Source: Hydrangea macrophylla
Lineage: Eukaryota; Streptophyta; Magnoliopsida; Cornales; Hydrangeaceae
Length of the DNA stretch: 64,000 nt
NCBI GenBank assembly: GCA_033977485.1
Contig: CM066992.1
Span: 99,646,140 to 99,710,139 of the forward strand
Direction of reading: 5' to 3'
The notes under the pieces were generated by a model, which was not told the DNA's origin, made no database searches, and was given only the letters and a program-made list of their open reading frames with translations. The position numbers were made by a program, and so were the translations under genes. Below are positions 44,917-55,083 of this stretch, one piece after another. Numbering within the stretch: position 1 is the first letter of the stretch; each line of letters begins with the position of its first letter.

Positions 44917-45785
44917 AGTATGTTTGAAGTTATTACATTGGCTTCGAAGCAAGTTTAAAACCATTATTTTGTGTTGAAAGCTAGTTTATTGGTTTCAAAC
45001 CAATTTTAAAGCAGTTAATTTTGTCTTCGAGGCTGTTGTATTGGCTTCAAATCCAGATTTAACCCACCCATTTGGTGTTCAAAGCCATTAGATTGGCTTC
45101 GAGACAAGTGTAAAGCCATTATCTAGTGTTCGAAGCAATTTTATTGGCTTCGAATCAAGTCTAAAGTCATTTTTTTGGTATGGTGTTTAAAGTAAATCTA
45201 TTGGTTTTGAAACAATTTAAAAATAATTTATATTGTGTTCAAGGCTTTTATTTTGATTTCGAAGCACAATTAAAGTCCTTAATTTGTGTTCGAACCCCCT
45301 CTATTTACTTCGAATACAGTTTTAAGCCATCATTCTATGATCAAATCCTTTTCATTGGCTTTGAAGCAACTTTGAAGCCATTGTTTTGTGTTCGAAATTA
45401 TTACATTGTCTTCGAAGCAAGTTTAAGCCATCATTTTGGTGATTCGAAGCAATTATATTGGCTTTGAAGCAAGTTTAAAGCCATCCATTTTGTGTCGAAG
45501 CTATTGTTTTGGCTTCGAAAGGAGTATAAAGCCATTTTTTGGCATTCCAAGTTAGTCTATTGGTTTTAAACTAATTAAAAACAGTTCATATTGTGTTCGA
45601 AGTTATTACATAGGCTTTGAAGTAAGTATAAATTCATTTATTTTATGTTCGAAATTATTAGATTGGCTTCGAATCAAGTTTAAAGCCATTGTTTTGTCGC
45701 TCGAAGGTATTGTGTATACTTCCAAGCAAATTTAAAGTCATTTTTCATGTTTGAAATAGTTGTGTTGGCTTCGAAACAAGTTGTG
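44917..45785 (+). repeat. 51-bp minisatellite, about 17 units, inside the LTR element
   Basis: Consensus close to TTCGAAGCAATTATATTGGC, TTCGAAGCAAGTTTAAAGCC, ATTATTTTGTG; most units are 49-53 bases. Each unit has two TTCGAA palindromes. Fifty-one is a multiple of three, and open frames across the array show a 17-residue period with a repeated FEA.LKPLFCVR-like core. It lies between the ORF and the 3' LTR, where some plant Gypsy elements also carry tandem repeats. Confidence 0.85.
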
Positions 45786-45860
45786 TTATTTTATGGAAAT
45801 TAAGAAGTTGGTTCTTCAAAAATTACGTATACTTCATTTTCAAAGAACCAGGGGGGCTTA

Positions 45861-46633
45861 TGTTTATACCATAAAATATAATTCTAATATATTACTATAT
45901 TTTTATATAGTATAGTTATTATTATCTCTTTTGGCTTGCCATGGAAGCCATTTGGAAGATTTCTTGCAGGACACTTGTCATCATATGAAGACATCAAATG
46001 TGGTTACTTGAAGATCAATGGTGGCAAGAGTGGAAGTCATTTTGGAGGGAGCTTCTTTGGAAAGAAACACATGTGTAATTGAATTTGAATATGTAGTTAA
46101 ATGTAATAGGAGGGAAATATTCAAATTCAAATGGGTAGTTATAGGTTTCTTCTATAAATATATGTAATGTACTCCTTTGTAAAGGTCCTTGACCAAACAA
46201 ACAAATCAATGCACAATGTAACATTTAGTTTACTTATCTTCCTTTTACATTTCAGTCGATTCCAATGTATTTAGGAGTAGTTGTTTAGTTAATATAGATT
46301 ATGTGTAGACTTTCTTTACCTTTATATTCTTTTCATTTAATACTCAATCTGTAGTTAGTATTTTATTAGTTTAGTCTTGTTCGAAGCAGATAGGCTCACT
46401 GCCTTGTCAATGCTTTCGAATTGTTCACTTCGGTTACATTTTGAACAGTTTATACCTATACCTTCGAATAGCCTCGAAGGCATTTCAATTGGTATTTCAT
46501 CTCACACGTTTGAAGTCCTTGCTAAGGCATGAACGTCACCACAATCTCCCTGGTGAGGTGCAGTTTGGATCACACACATTGACAACTTGCTTGCCTGGCA
46601 CGCCCGCACTTATATAAATTTTCCAACCAAACA
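45861..46633 (+). repeat. 3' LTR (773 bp)
   Basis: Near-identical to 43023-43796, with one-base indels (e.g. GCATCGAACGTC versus GCATGAACGTC). Confidence 0.93.
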
Positions 46634-46832
46634 ATTTTTTTATGGGAAAGACATGGCAATTCATACACTATATGTAAGCACTTACTTACATCCGCATAAG
46701 CCACTTAACAAATAGATATATTATCGGTAAATAACACGGTGATGGGTTACAAACTAACGGTTAATTGACAAAGACTTAATTCTTTAAAAACTTGTAAAGG
46801 GTATTGGGGAATTTGAGACGTAATCCAATCTA

Positions 46833-47076
46833 TCTATTTATACTATTATAAATGAAAAAGGTGGGGTACCAAATTTTTTAAGTTCTCTATAATTACAGTT
46901 AAATTATTATACTTTATTTTTTTAAAAAAATATTAAAAGGGTATTAAAATGTCTAATCAATTAAAAAAAAAATTACTTCAATAAATGGGAAAAAACTGTC
47001 TAAAACAATTGACAAAAAAAAAATTGTCTAAAAAACAAATAAATTGGCACACACAGAGTGTGTGGCCTTATTCTAG
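46833..47076 (+). mobile_element. Mini-Helitron, 244 bp
   Basis: Begins TCTATTTATACTATTATAAA after an A. It ends with the stem GGCACACACAGAGTGTGTGGCC-like region (47045-47066), TTATT, CTAG before T. Too small to encode anything. Confidence 0.65.
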
Positions 47077-47260
47077 TACTATTATAAAGGGAAAGAGAGG
47101 GGTACCGTGAAATTTTTTTCTACCATCAATAATTACAAAAAAAAAAAAATCATTAAGTTTCTTTCCCCAATAAATATATACAATCGTCTAAAATGTCACA
47201 AAAAAAATCACACAAAAACTACTTTTAACTTCCCCTAAAATCTCTCCATTGAGTGAGCCC
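47077..47260 (+). mobile_element. Second, partial mini-Helitron copy in tandem
   Basis: Directly after the first copy's CTAG comes TACTATTATAAAGGGAAAGA then GAGGGGTACCGTGAAATTTTTT. This parallels the first copy's TACTATTATAAATGAAAAAG and GTGGGGTACCAAATTTTTTAAG. Similarity continues (AATAAATA..., GTCTAAAATGTC) and fades. Confidence 0.6.
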
Positions 47261-47315
47261 CTAATAATATTAAATTAGGTCAAATGTTTTATCACAAACA
47301 AAAACATATATGATA

Positions 47316-47956
47316 GGGCAAATTGCAAATTACACCCCTGTAGTTTGAGGATTGTGCAAATTACACCCTATGATTTCAATTTTGGCAATTTACACCCTAC
47401 GATTTGAAAATTGTGCAAAATCTATCCACTTACAAAAAATACAAGGGTATGGCCCCACATTCGCCACTGGGGAATTCACAATGGGAATATCACATTATTT
47501 CCAACCCAAAATAACCTCATGTGCAGAGGCAAATCCTGGAGTATAATTTCAGTGGGAGCAGAGCTTTTACAGAGGTTCAGTGGCGGCGCCCCGACCCAAT
47601 TGTTTTTTGGATAGAAATGGTATAATTCTATGTATTCTCTCTCTCTCTCTCTCTTTTTTAATTTTTTATTTTTTATTTTTTATTTTTTATCATAAGCTTA
47701 ATTTGTTATTTATATTTATCAATTTTACTATCCCAGAACTCCGTGTAAGCTTCTGCTTCCACTGAACTACACCCCTGGGTCTGCCCCTACACATGAGGTC
47801 ATTTTGGGTTGAAAATAATGTGACATATCCATTGTGCCCTTGCTTTTTTTTGTAATTGGGTGAATTTCGCACAATTTTCAAACTGTAGGGTGTAAATTGT
47901 CAAAATTAAAACCACATAATATAATTTGCACAACCCTCAAACTTTGCAATTTACCC
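47316..47956. mobile_element. Mutator-like non-autonomous element, 641 bp, TSD TATATGATA
   Basis: Ends GGGCAAATTGCAAATTACAC and TTTGCAATTTACCC, with arms of ~170-200 bases reaching CACAATGGGAATATCACATT and ACCCAAAATAACCTCATGTG. The exact 9-bp duplication is at 47307-47315 and 47957-47965. The centre (about 47527-47790) looks like a nested second element with GCAGAGGCAAATCCTGG and CCCTGGGTCTGCCCC ends. (CT)n at 47637-47655 and (TTTTTAT)n follow inside it. Confidence 0.9.
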
Positions 47957-48054
47957 TATATGATATGAATCACTCTTAATAGTAGTACTTCCAAATTCGT
48001 TGGGGGTGAAGAGAAGGCAAAGAGAAGTAGGAAAGATTCTTGAAATCTTATTGT

Positions 48055-48077
48055 CCCCCCCCCCCCCCCCCCCCCCC
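48055..48077 (+). repeat. Poly-C run (23)
   Basis: Uninterrupted cytosines followed by TCTCTCG. Similar to 1903-1924. Confidence 0.95.
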
Positions 48078-48193
48078 TCTCTCGTGTTTCTAGTTTCCAT
48101 ATATTCTCTCTTCTCTACACAACATAACAGAAAATTTTAGTTTATTTTCCAGGTAAGAAAGGTTAAAATTTTAAAAGCAAAAATGTTATAATT

Positions 48194-48304
48194 ATATCAA
48201 ATTCCACACTCAATATATCCTTACTCTTGATTATTGTGGGTTTCATATAGGACCCATGTGGGACTCATATGGGGCCCACTGGAATTAAGAGCCAAGATTG
48301 TTGG
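48194..48304. mobile_element. MITE family B, copy 3, cut by LTR
   Basis: ATCAAATTCCACACTCAATA, then AGGACCCATGTGGGAC, GGGGCCCACTGGAATTAAG and AAGATTGTTGG match the left and centre of 40924-41085. The right arm is absent because an LTR starts at 48305. Confidence 0.75.
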
Positions 48305-49440
48305 TGTAACACCCGTACTTGGGAAAAGATTAAATTATTATTTTAATATGCATTAATTGTTATAATTAGTGTATAAAAATGAATTGAAGTGGGGCATGGA
48401 CTCACCAGTGAAAAGTGTTCAATAAAGAACACAATTGGAGAAATCCTTTGTTAGTTGGAACAGGTATTGAGGTGGGACCCAATGAAGGACCCGAATAATA
48501 TAATTTACATTTAAATGTTAGATTTATTTATATGATTAATTGGATATGTGTAATAGCTTTCATATCATATAGCTTAATATGTAAGCTTTTAATACCAGTT
48601 TGGTTATTTACATAAGGGCGTTTTTGCAAAAGGTTCATAATTAATAGGTTTGATAGCAACTTCATAAAATATTTGGGACCATATCCATGCGAAACTTAGA
48701 CAAACACTCAATTAAGTGATTGGGTAGTTAGTAAAATGTTTGGAAAATTTTATAATCAGAAGTTAGAAACTAGTGGGGGCGTAAATGAGAAGCGGCAAAA
48801 ATGTGCTGACATGCATGTGTGCCAAGAAGTACATTATCAAACGTTCTGGAATAAAATAAGTGCTAAAAATTTTCATTTTTAACACTTAATTGAATTATCA
48901 AACAAGCCTAAATATTTCTATTAAAGAAGGAATTATATATTCGAGTGGATATGGACAAAATGCATATACGCTTTAGAGTATAATTTATAAATACCGAATC
49001 GAATTCTTGGGCCTAAAGCCAATTTTAAACGGTCATCATTGTAATTAATTACTTGAGTCAAATCTCTTATATTTTTGGTATACAATTCTAAGTTTTGCTA
49101 ACACTCAACAGAGAGAGAATGCTGTATGCTGAAATGAAAATGTTGTATGCCGTTTGTGATCAGGAGAGAGAGATACCTTATGAGAAATGCTGGGTGTACA
49201 ACGAATTACACAATTAATTGTACAAACGTGCATCATAAGGTTGGACCTTGTGCTAAAAAGTCACACACTTACAATGTCCAACCTTGTGCTGCACGTTTGT
49301 GCAATTGATTGTGCAATTGGTTGTGCACCTAGCATTACTCCTAACTAATAAGATAGAGCGAGTTTTTGCCAAAAGAGAAACAGAGGAGGAGACAGATGAA
49401 CAGTAAATATAAGATTAATAGTTCTATTTGACTGTTTAGA
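48305..49440 (+). mobile_element. Partial LTR, TGTAACACCCGTAC family
   Basis: TGTAACACCCGTACTTGGGA matches the minus-strand start at 29358. The order GACTCACCAGTGAAAAGTGTTCA, GGTGGGACCCAATGAAGG and CAAACACTCAATTAAGTGATTGGG follows that copy for ~530 bases. A TTTATAAATACC TATA-like box lies near 48989. A MITE is inserted at 49182-49340. The LTR end was not found. Confidence 0.65.
49182..49340. mobile_element. MITE, GAGTAATGCT family, inside the partial LTR
   Basis: Ends GAGAAATGCTGGGTGTACAA and TTGTGCACCTAGCATTACTC. Inner pairs TGCACGTTTGT and AAGGTTGGAC/GTCCAACCTT. Confidence 0.8.
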
Positions 49441-49484
49441 GATTAAAATGATTTTGGAAGGAATGGTACTCGTTTCCACTAAGG

Positions 49485-49610
49485 CTAGTGTTAATGTCAA
49501 AGCAGAAAGTGCTATGTCAAAGTAGAAAGTGTCGCTAAAAATTTATAGCGACAATTATTTAACTGTCGCTAAAAGTCGCTAAAAGGGTCTATGCAGAATA
49601 AAAGACTTTC
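49485..49610. repeat. TGTCGCTAAAA repeat region, worn MITE
   Basis: Tandem GTCAAAGCAGAAAGTG blocks and several GTCGCTAAAA/TTAGCGAC motifs. Relative of 7084-7206. Confidence 0.5.
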
Positions 49611-49677
49611 TGCTATCATGGGCTTCACTTTTCGTCATAAAGCAAAAACTTCTTTAACCCTAATATTAAAGAATACA

Positions 49678-49855
49678 TTTTTGTTTACCCTAAAATTGCT
49701 TTTTTTTTTCACCGTCCTTTTTCATTGGCTAATGCAGTGGGACCTATGATTAAATGAGAATTAATTAATGGTGTAAAGTACTAGACTCCATTGCATTAGC
49801 CAATAAAAAATGATGGTGAGCAAAAAGTATATATGCAATTTTAGAGTGAACAAAA
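49678..49855. mobile_element. MITE with TTTGTTTACCCTAAAATTGC ends
   Basis: The right end GCAATTTTAGAGTGAACAAA is its inverse. Inner arms TTTTTCATTGGCTAATGCA and TGCATTAGCCAATAAAAAA. Confidence 0.8.
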
Positions 49856-50206
49856 CTGTACTCAATATTAATACGGTGGTGCTCTAAACCGAATCATGCA
49901 AATATTGATGTGTAGACAAAATGGGCTGATTTGAAAACTCATTGCCTTGGTAGGAATCCAAGATTAATATTCTTAGTTACTATTTTGAGACCAAATCTTT
50001 ATCTAACGATAAAAAGTTATTTTCTAATATGAGAAGTTGCTTACTATATCTACATCATTACCCTTGATTTTTGGGTCCAAATTTAAACCCTCTTGAGATG
50101 TAGCAGTGATCTTTTTTATGAATACACCAAAAGGAGTCAATATTCAGGACAATTCTGAAATTAATGATATGGTATTATGGACCATTAGAACTCATTAAAA
50201 TACATA
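49856..50206. other. Non-coding stretch, nothing identified
   Basis: No ORF or dyad of note. Confidence 0.5.
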
Positions 50207-50464
50207 CTTCCTCTGTCTCATTTTATGTGTTCTTCTTTGGGAATTCAACTATTTAAGTCTTAAGAGGATTAAAGAATCTACACCTACTTTTCACGATTGT
50301 CTATAATCATTGCACTTTCTTTTTTTTTGTTTTGTTTTGGTATTGATTGCAAGGAAGGATAGTCTAAGAAACTAAGTAAAATTTGTATACTAATTTAAAA
50401 AAGTGGACAATAATTTTGGGATATTCTAAAAAGAAAAGAGAAACACATAAAATGAGCTGGAGGT
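50207..50464. mobile_element. Stowaway-like MITE
   Basis: CTTCCTCTGTCTCATTTTA at the left and TAAAATGAGCTGGAGGT at the right, with TA before the left end. The C(T/C)CC(T/G)C(T/C)GTCTC end is the Stowaway (Tc1/mariner) pattern. Confidence 0.65.
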
Positions 50465-50981
50465 CTCTTAATATCACACTAATCAGCTAAGGATTCTCTC
50501 AAATATATTAACGTTATTTTTGTAAATTTGCTTGAATAATTAATAGTAGGACCACAATTTCAATTTTAATTCAAAGTTGCTTAAGTGGTCTCACTCGGAA
50601 TTAAATTTAGGATATAAATTTAAAACTTCAGCACTCCCATGAAATAATGTTGCCCACATTTAGTTCGTAGTTGATGTGGTAATGAGCCTTATGAGACAAT
50701 CTGAAACAACATTCAACAAAGTACACATCATATGCTAATGAAATTTAGCATACGGACAGGGACGGATTCAGGAATCTAATTTTGGATGCCCTCTAAAAAA
50801 ATGGCGTTTATTTATGCATTTTTTTTATAATGAGATAAATATATAGGGAGCGATAAATATAAATTATTTGAATCAACAAGGTATAGAGCAATTTATAACC
50901 TAAATTCAAAATTTATATTTATAAACGCATATTAAACTTTTTCAAAAATTATATATACACATCAATTTTATTTCATTTACT
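50465..50981. other. Non-coding stretch
   Basis: AT-rich; one GGGACGGATTCAGGAATCTA segment near 50759. No gene seen. Confidence 0.5.
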
Positions 50982-51030
50982 TATGGTTACCTGATGCCAT
51001 GGAAGGACCTACTCCTATTTCGGCTCTTAT
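50982..51030 (+). pseudogene. ndhF: Nuclear copy of plastid ndhF, left part
   Basis: TATGGTTACCTGATGCCATG onward reads W-L-P-D-A-M-E-G-P-T-P-I-S-A-L-I, a conserved segment of NdhF, the plastid NADH dehydrogenase-like complex subunit 5. The copy breaks off at CTCTTAT, where a CACTA element is inserted, and resumes at 56851. Upstream of 50982 the plastid match fades. This is a nuclear plastid DNA insertion, not a working gene. Confidence 0.88.
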
Positions 51031-51046
51031 CACTACAAGGAAAAAG

Positions 51047-51625
51047 GCCTTTTATGTCACTTAAAAAGTGACATAAATAGGTATTTATGTCATTTTTTTT
51101 TCCAGTAAAAAGTGACATAAATGGAGGCGACATAAATGTTTTAAAAGTGACATAAATACTTTCGAAAAAGTGACATAAATGTTTCATAAATCCAACAAAT
51201 TTGTTAATAAAAAGTGACATAAATACTTAAAAGTGACATAAATACCATTTTATTTATGTCACTTTTAACATAAAGTGACATAAAAGTAGAAAGTGACATA
51301 AATACCAAACAAAATTATAACATCAAAGACTAAAAAGTGACATAAATACTTAAAAGTGACATAAATACTATTTTATTTATGTCACTTTTAACCTAAAGTG
51401 ACATAAAAGTGGAAAAGTGACATAAATACCAAACAAAAATTAATACATCGAAGTCTTAAAAGTGACATAAATACTTAAAAGTGACATAAATACCATTTTA
51501 TTTATGTCACTTTTAACCTAAAGTGACATAAAAGTAGAAAAGTGACATAAATACCAAACAAAATTATTACATAAGAGCCTTAAAAGTGACATAAATGCTG
51601 TAAAAGTGACATAAATACCACCCTG
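51047..51625. repeat. CACTA left subterminal repeats
   Basis: Around 30 copies of AAGTGACATAAA or TTTATGTCACTT. A larger ~120-bp unit (ATACCATTTTATTTATGTCA, ACATAAAAGTAGAAAAGTGA, AATACCAAACAAAATTA) repeats about three times. Confidence 0.9.
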
Positions 51626-52047
51626 TAAAAACAATATATACCACCCTGTACATATATACAATACCATGCATGCACCCTGTACAAAATTAAATCCAACTCA
51701 ATATTTCAACTACTAAATTTCATATAGATTCATCTCAATATCAACCAATTAATTAGAATGAACAAAAAAAATATACAATCGATCTGAGTCAAGTGCAAAT
51801 CTAATATCATATATATACATATTACATATTCATCAAAAAGCACGAACAAACCTATGAAAGCAACAAAAAAGAATTAATTAGCCCAACAAAAAGTGTGGTT
51901 TGTTTGTTAGAACCTTCCATCAAAATGTGAAACTTTGTACCTACAAAAAAGATACAGATTTCATTAATTAGTTGTATATAATTAAAATAATAAAAGAGTA
52001 AAACTATGTTTGGGGGTTTCGAGAGACCACAATGTGTTCGGGGAACT

Positions 52048-52395
52048 AGGAATGATGAAAGAGTCATTTTTTCGCATTTTTTGTGAACTGTGAATCCGTT
52101 ATGCAATCCGTTAGTTCCCGCAAGTTTATTTAGGCATGTTTGAGGTGCGTGTAAGGTTTCGTGGCGTTTGGTTAAGCGGTTTACCGATTCGCTACTCAAA
52201 ACCCCAAAAACTAACTTTTTTTTCAAGCCTAAGTGACTAAAGAGTAATTTTTTTGCATTTTTTGTGAACCGTGAATCCATTATTCATTCCGTTAGTTCCC
52301 GCAAGTTTATTGAGGCATGTTCGAGGTGCGTGTAAGGTTTCGTTGCGTTTGGTTAAGCGGTTTACCGATTCGGTACTCAAAACCCCAAAAACTAA
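52048..52395 (+). repeat. Direct duplication at 181-bp spacing inside CACTA
   Basis: TTTTTTGTGAACTGTGAATCCG, GTTAGTTCCCGCAAGTTTAT, GGTGCGTGTAAGGTTTCGT and GGTTAAGCGGTTTACCGATT occur in order from about 52075 and again from about 52257 with few changes. Confidence 0.85.
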
Positions 52396-52866
52396 CTGAG
52401 AAATTCTCAATGTTTACTGAGAAATCCTCAATGTTTCCTGAAAAATTTCTCATAGTTTAGTGAAACATTTCTCATATAAATGAGAAAATTCTCATATTTA
52501 CTGAGAAATTCTCAATATTTACTGAGAAATCCTCAATGTTTACTGAGAAATTTCTCATAGTTTAGTGAAACATTTCTCATATAAATGAGAAAATTCTCAT
52601 ATTTACTGAGAAATTCTCAATGTTTACTGAGAAATCCTCAATGTTTACTGAAAAAATTCTCATAGTTTAGTGAAACATTTCTCATATAAATGAGAAAATT
52701 CTCATATTTACTGAGAAATTCTCAATATTTACTGAGAAATCCTCAATGTTTATTGAGAAATTTCTCATAGTTTAGTGAAACATTTCTCATATAAATGAGA
52801 AAATTCTCATATTTACTGAGAAATTCTCAATGTTTACTGAGAAATCCTCAATGTTTACTGAAAAAT
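52395..52866 (+). repeat. 105-bp higher-order satellite array, ~4.5 units
   Basis: ACTGAGAAATTCTCAAT starts units at 52395, 52500, 52605, 52710 and 52815, an exact 105-base period. Each unit has five 20-22-base monomers: ACTGAGAAATTCTCAATGTTT, ACTGAGAAATCCTCA..., ACTGAGAAATTTCTCATAGTTT, AGTGAAACATTTCTCATATAA, ATGAGAAAATTCTCATATTT. Nearly every monomer has a dyad at its core. Confidence 0.93.
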
Positions 52867-53795
52867 ACCAGGCCTCTCTTCTTGATTGGGAAGATAAATG
52901 ATTCAATATTCAAGAAAACATTTCTTTTTCACTAGTGGTTTTCCACAAAGGGAAATTCATTCCTGAATTTTGGGATTAGCCATGAGTACATTCGTACCAA
53001 TGGAGGCATCTAAAGAAGATGAAGTATAACAGAGCATATAAATATGTACAAGAGTAGGTATGTAGATATATCTCTATACATGCATGTAGATATATGTATA
53101 AGTACTTTCGTCTTTTTCCCAATTAGTTCTAAGTCAAATTTCGACTTTGTAACCTAGGGAAGGGTAGGGTAGTTTTGGCATTTTGTGTTGTTATTTGCTG
53201 AAATCACATCTTTCTGTTAGTTAACCTAAAGTTAACTTAACGGAGGGGGGAATCAATTAAGGAAACACGACATGAAGGAAGGTAAGTGTTATTTCTGAAA
53301 CGTGAGGCGTGGCAAGTGTGATTGGAATGGATCAAATCTCGAGGGAGAGAGGTGATATTTACCCTAATAATAAACGATGGTTCACATTATGTTAAGCAAA
53401 TAACACAAATTCAAATAAAACAAGAACACCAATACATGTAATGCATCACCATCCATTGAACGGACATGCTAGGTTTTAACACAAGCAAAGAAACCAACTT
53501 TAGAAAGAAAAAAAAATAACACAGTTACTAAGGATTTCTACACAAAGAAATTGAACATACCTTAGAAAGAGAAACCGAAGGAAATGAAAAACCAATAAAA
53601 TATCCAAAGACCATTCCCATAATAGTCGTAATAAAAAATCTGGCACTCCATTTGATCTTTTAAAAACTCCACTGCAAATCAACATTACTAGTAATTACTT
53701 GTTGTACAAAGTGAACCCCCGCTATTTGGCACTTCAAGCCAAAGGTCAAATGCAATGTGTGAAACCAGAGTTTAGGAGAAAATGTCTTTACAAAC

Positions 53796-54135
53796 CTGCG
53801 GTGAATGGTCCCCATCTTGGTATAGCCACTCAACTCGGAAGGTTATATGCAAGGCAAAACCAACTCTTTCAGCTACTTCTAGATGACATGCAATATTCTC
53901 CAGTTTAAAGAAATAAGTGTGAAGTTCCGAAAAGTGATCTACTGCTACAGTGGAATCAGTGATCAAACATATAAGACCATCTCCAACAGCAGCAGCAACT
54001 CTTTGCAGCAATTCAATTTGATCTGCCATGTCAGCATTTTCAGCTCCAACAGAGGAGGCAAACAAGTGCAGCAATTTTGCTGACCCACTCATCCAAGGCA
54101 AAGTTGCTGCGGTTGAGGATTGCAGCAAAGCAATA
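53796..54135 (-). pseudogene. Captured exon-like segment in CACTA, gene not identified
   Basis: On the minus strand the frame is open with coding-like composition from about 54134 to 53796 (~113 codons). It contains SSTAATLPWMSGSAKLLHLF, ENADMADQIELLQRVAAA, DSTVAVDHFSELHTYF and VEWLYQDGDHSPQ. It is bounded by a possible acceptor (CTCAAAG at 54136) and a clear donor (CCGCAG|GTTTGT at 53796). The sequence is amphipathic-helical, without low complexity, signal peptide or membrane span. I do not recognise the parent gene. CACTA elements often pick up host exons, and this is the best such candidate here. After the donor the frame soon ends (at 53772), as expected of an intron. Confidence 0.55.
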
Positions 54136-54321
54136 CTTTGAGATTAAAAAATGAATCTCAGGCAATCAATTCTCAAACCCAATTCCACTCTTTACAAATC
54201 AATTTCACAAAAATCCCCAATACTTTGGTTTTGATGATTCCACAGAGAGAGAGAGATATGGGGGTTTAAGAAGTTCAGTAAATTTAATTGGGGATATAGG
54301 AAGTGGGTCTTTAAAAGAGAG

Positions 54322-54357
54322 AACATGGATACATTAATCTGGGTGTGGGTGTGATTT

Positions 54358-54395
<38 letters not shown>

Positions 54396-54412
54396 ATGGA
54401 TACATTAATCCA
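54322..54412 (+). repeat. 69-bp-spaced duplication around (GA)n
   Basis: GAACATGGATACATTAATC at 54322 and again at 54391, separated by TGGGTGTGGGTGTG and a GA run (54360-54390). A poly-T run follows at 54430-54457. Confidence 0.85.
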
Positions 54413-54607
54413 AGCTAGCTGCCCAATGGGTTTTTTTTTTTTTTTTTTTTTTTTTTTCCATTTGGATGGAATTTTGCCTATAAAGAAAAAACAGTTTGTC
54501 CAGATTGGTATCTCAGCCCCATTCCAAGCAAAAAAAAAACAAAAACAGTTTGTCCAGATTATGTATCTCAGCCCCAATCCAAGCAAAAAAAAAAAAAACC
54601 AAAAAAA

Positions 54608-54780
54608 GTGTATCTCAGTTCCAACATAGATCCCAACATGAATAACAATTTTCCCAATCAATTTTATGGTACACAATATTCTCAATTCCCTGAGAATTCA
54701 TCTCAAATGAGTGTCCAACCTGAGATTGTCCAACCCGAGACCGAAAAAAAGAAACGAGGTACCAGTTTTACTAATAAAGA
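54608..54780 (+). pseudogene. Fragment resembling the N-terminus of PIF/Harbinger ORF1 (Myb-like)
   Basis: The frame reads NNNFPNQFYGTQYSQFPENS, then VQPETEKKKRGTSFTNKE. Plant Harbinger ORF1-type proteins commonly have a disordered N/Q/P-rich start, then a basic patch and RG..FT..ED leading into a Myb/SANT domain. Here the frame runs straight into the 106-bp satellite at 54780, before any Myb helix. It may be a captured fragment, but the similarity is short and from recall. Confidence 0.3.
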
Positions 54781-55083
54781 AAATCCTCAATGTTTACTGA
54801 GAAATTCTCAATGTTTACTGAGAAATCTTCAATGTTTACTGAGAAAATTCTCATAGTTTAGTGAAACAATTCTCATATAATATGAGAAAATTCTCATATT
54901 TACTGAGAAATTCTCAATGTTTACTGAGAAATCATCAATGTTTACTGAGAAAATTCTCATAGTTTAGTGAAACATTTCTCATATAATATGAGAAAATTCT
55001 CATATTTACTGAGAAATTCTCAATGTTTACTGAGAAATCCTCAATGTTTACTGAGAAAATTCTCATAGTTTAGTGAAATATGA
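54781..55083 (+). repeat. 106-bp higher-order satellite array, ~2.8 units
   Basis: ACTGAGAAATTCTCAATG starts at 54796, 54902 and 55008, a 106-base period. The monomers match those of 52395-52866 in order and orientation, with one extra base (ATATAATATGAGAAAATT). The two arrays are ~1.9 kb apart and bracket the exon-like segment. Confidence 0.93.

Larger units (their letters stand above)
43023..46633 (+). mobile_element. Complete non-autonomous LTR retrotransposon, 3.6 kb, TSD ATTTT
   Basis: Two LTRs (43023-43796 and 45861-46633) begin TGTTTATACCATAAAATAT and end CAACCAAACA. ATTTT flanks both sides (43018-43022 and 46634-46638). The LTRs differ at perhaps a dozen or two positions, so insertion is fairly recent. 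After the 5' LTR comes TTTGGCACGCCCAGTGGGAC, a sequence of the kind seen at plant LTR primer sites; I cannot assign a tRNA. A purine tract AGGGGGG lies just before the 3' LTR. The 2.06-kb interior has one ORF of 192 codons and a 51-bp repeat array. No protease, reverse transcriptase, RNase H or integrase is visible, so it must borrow them. Confidence 0.95.
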
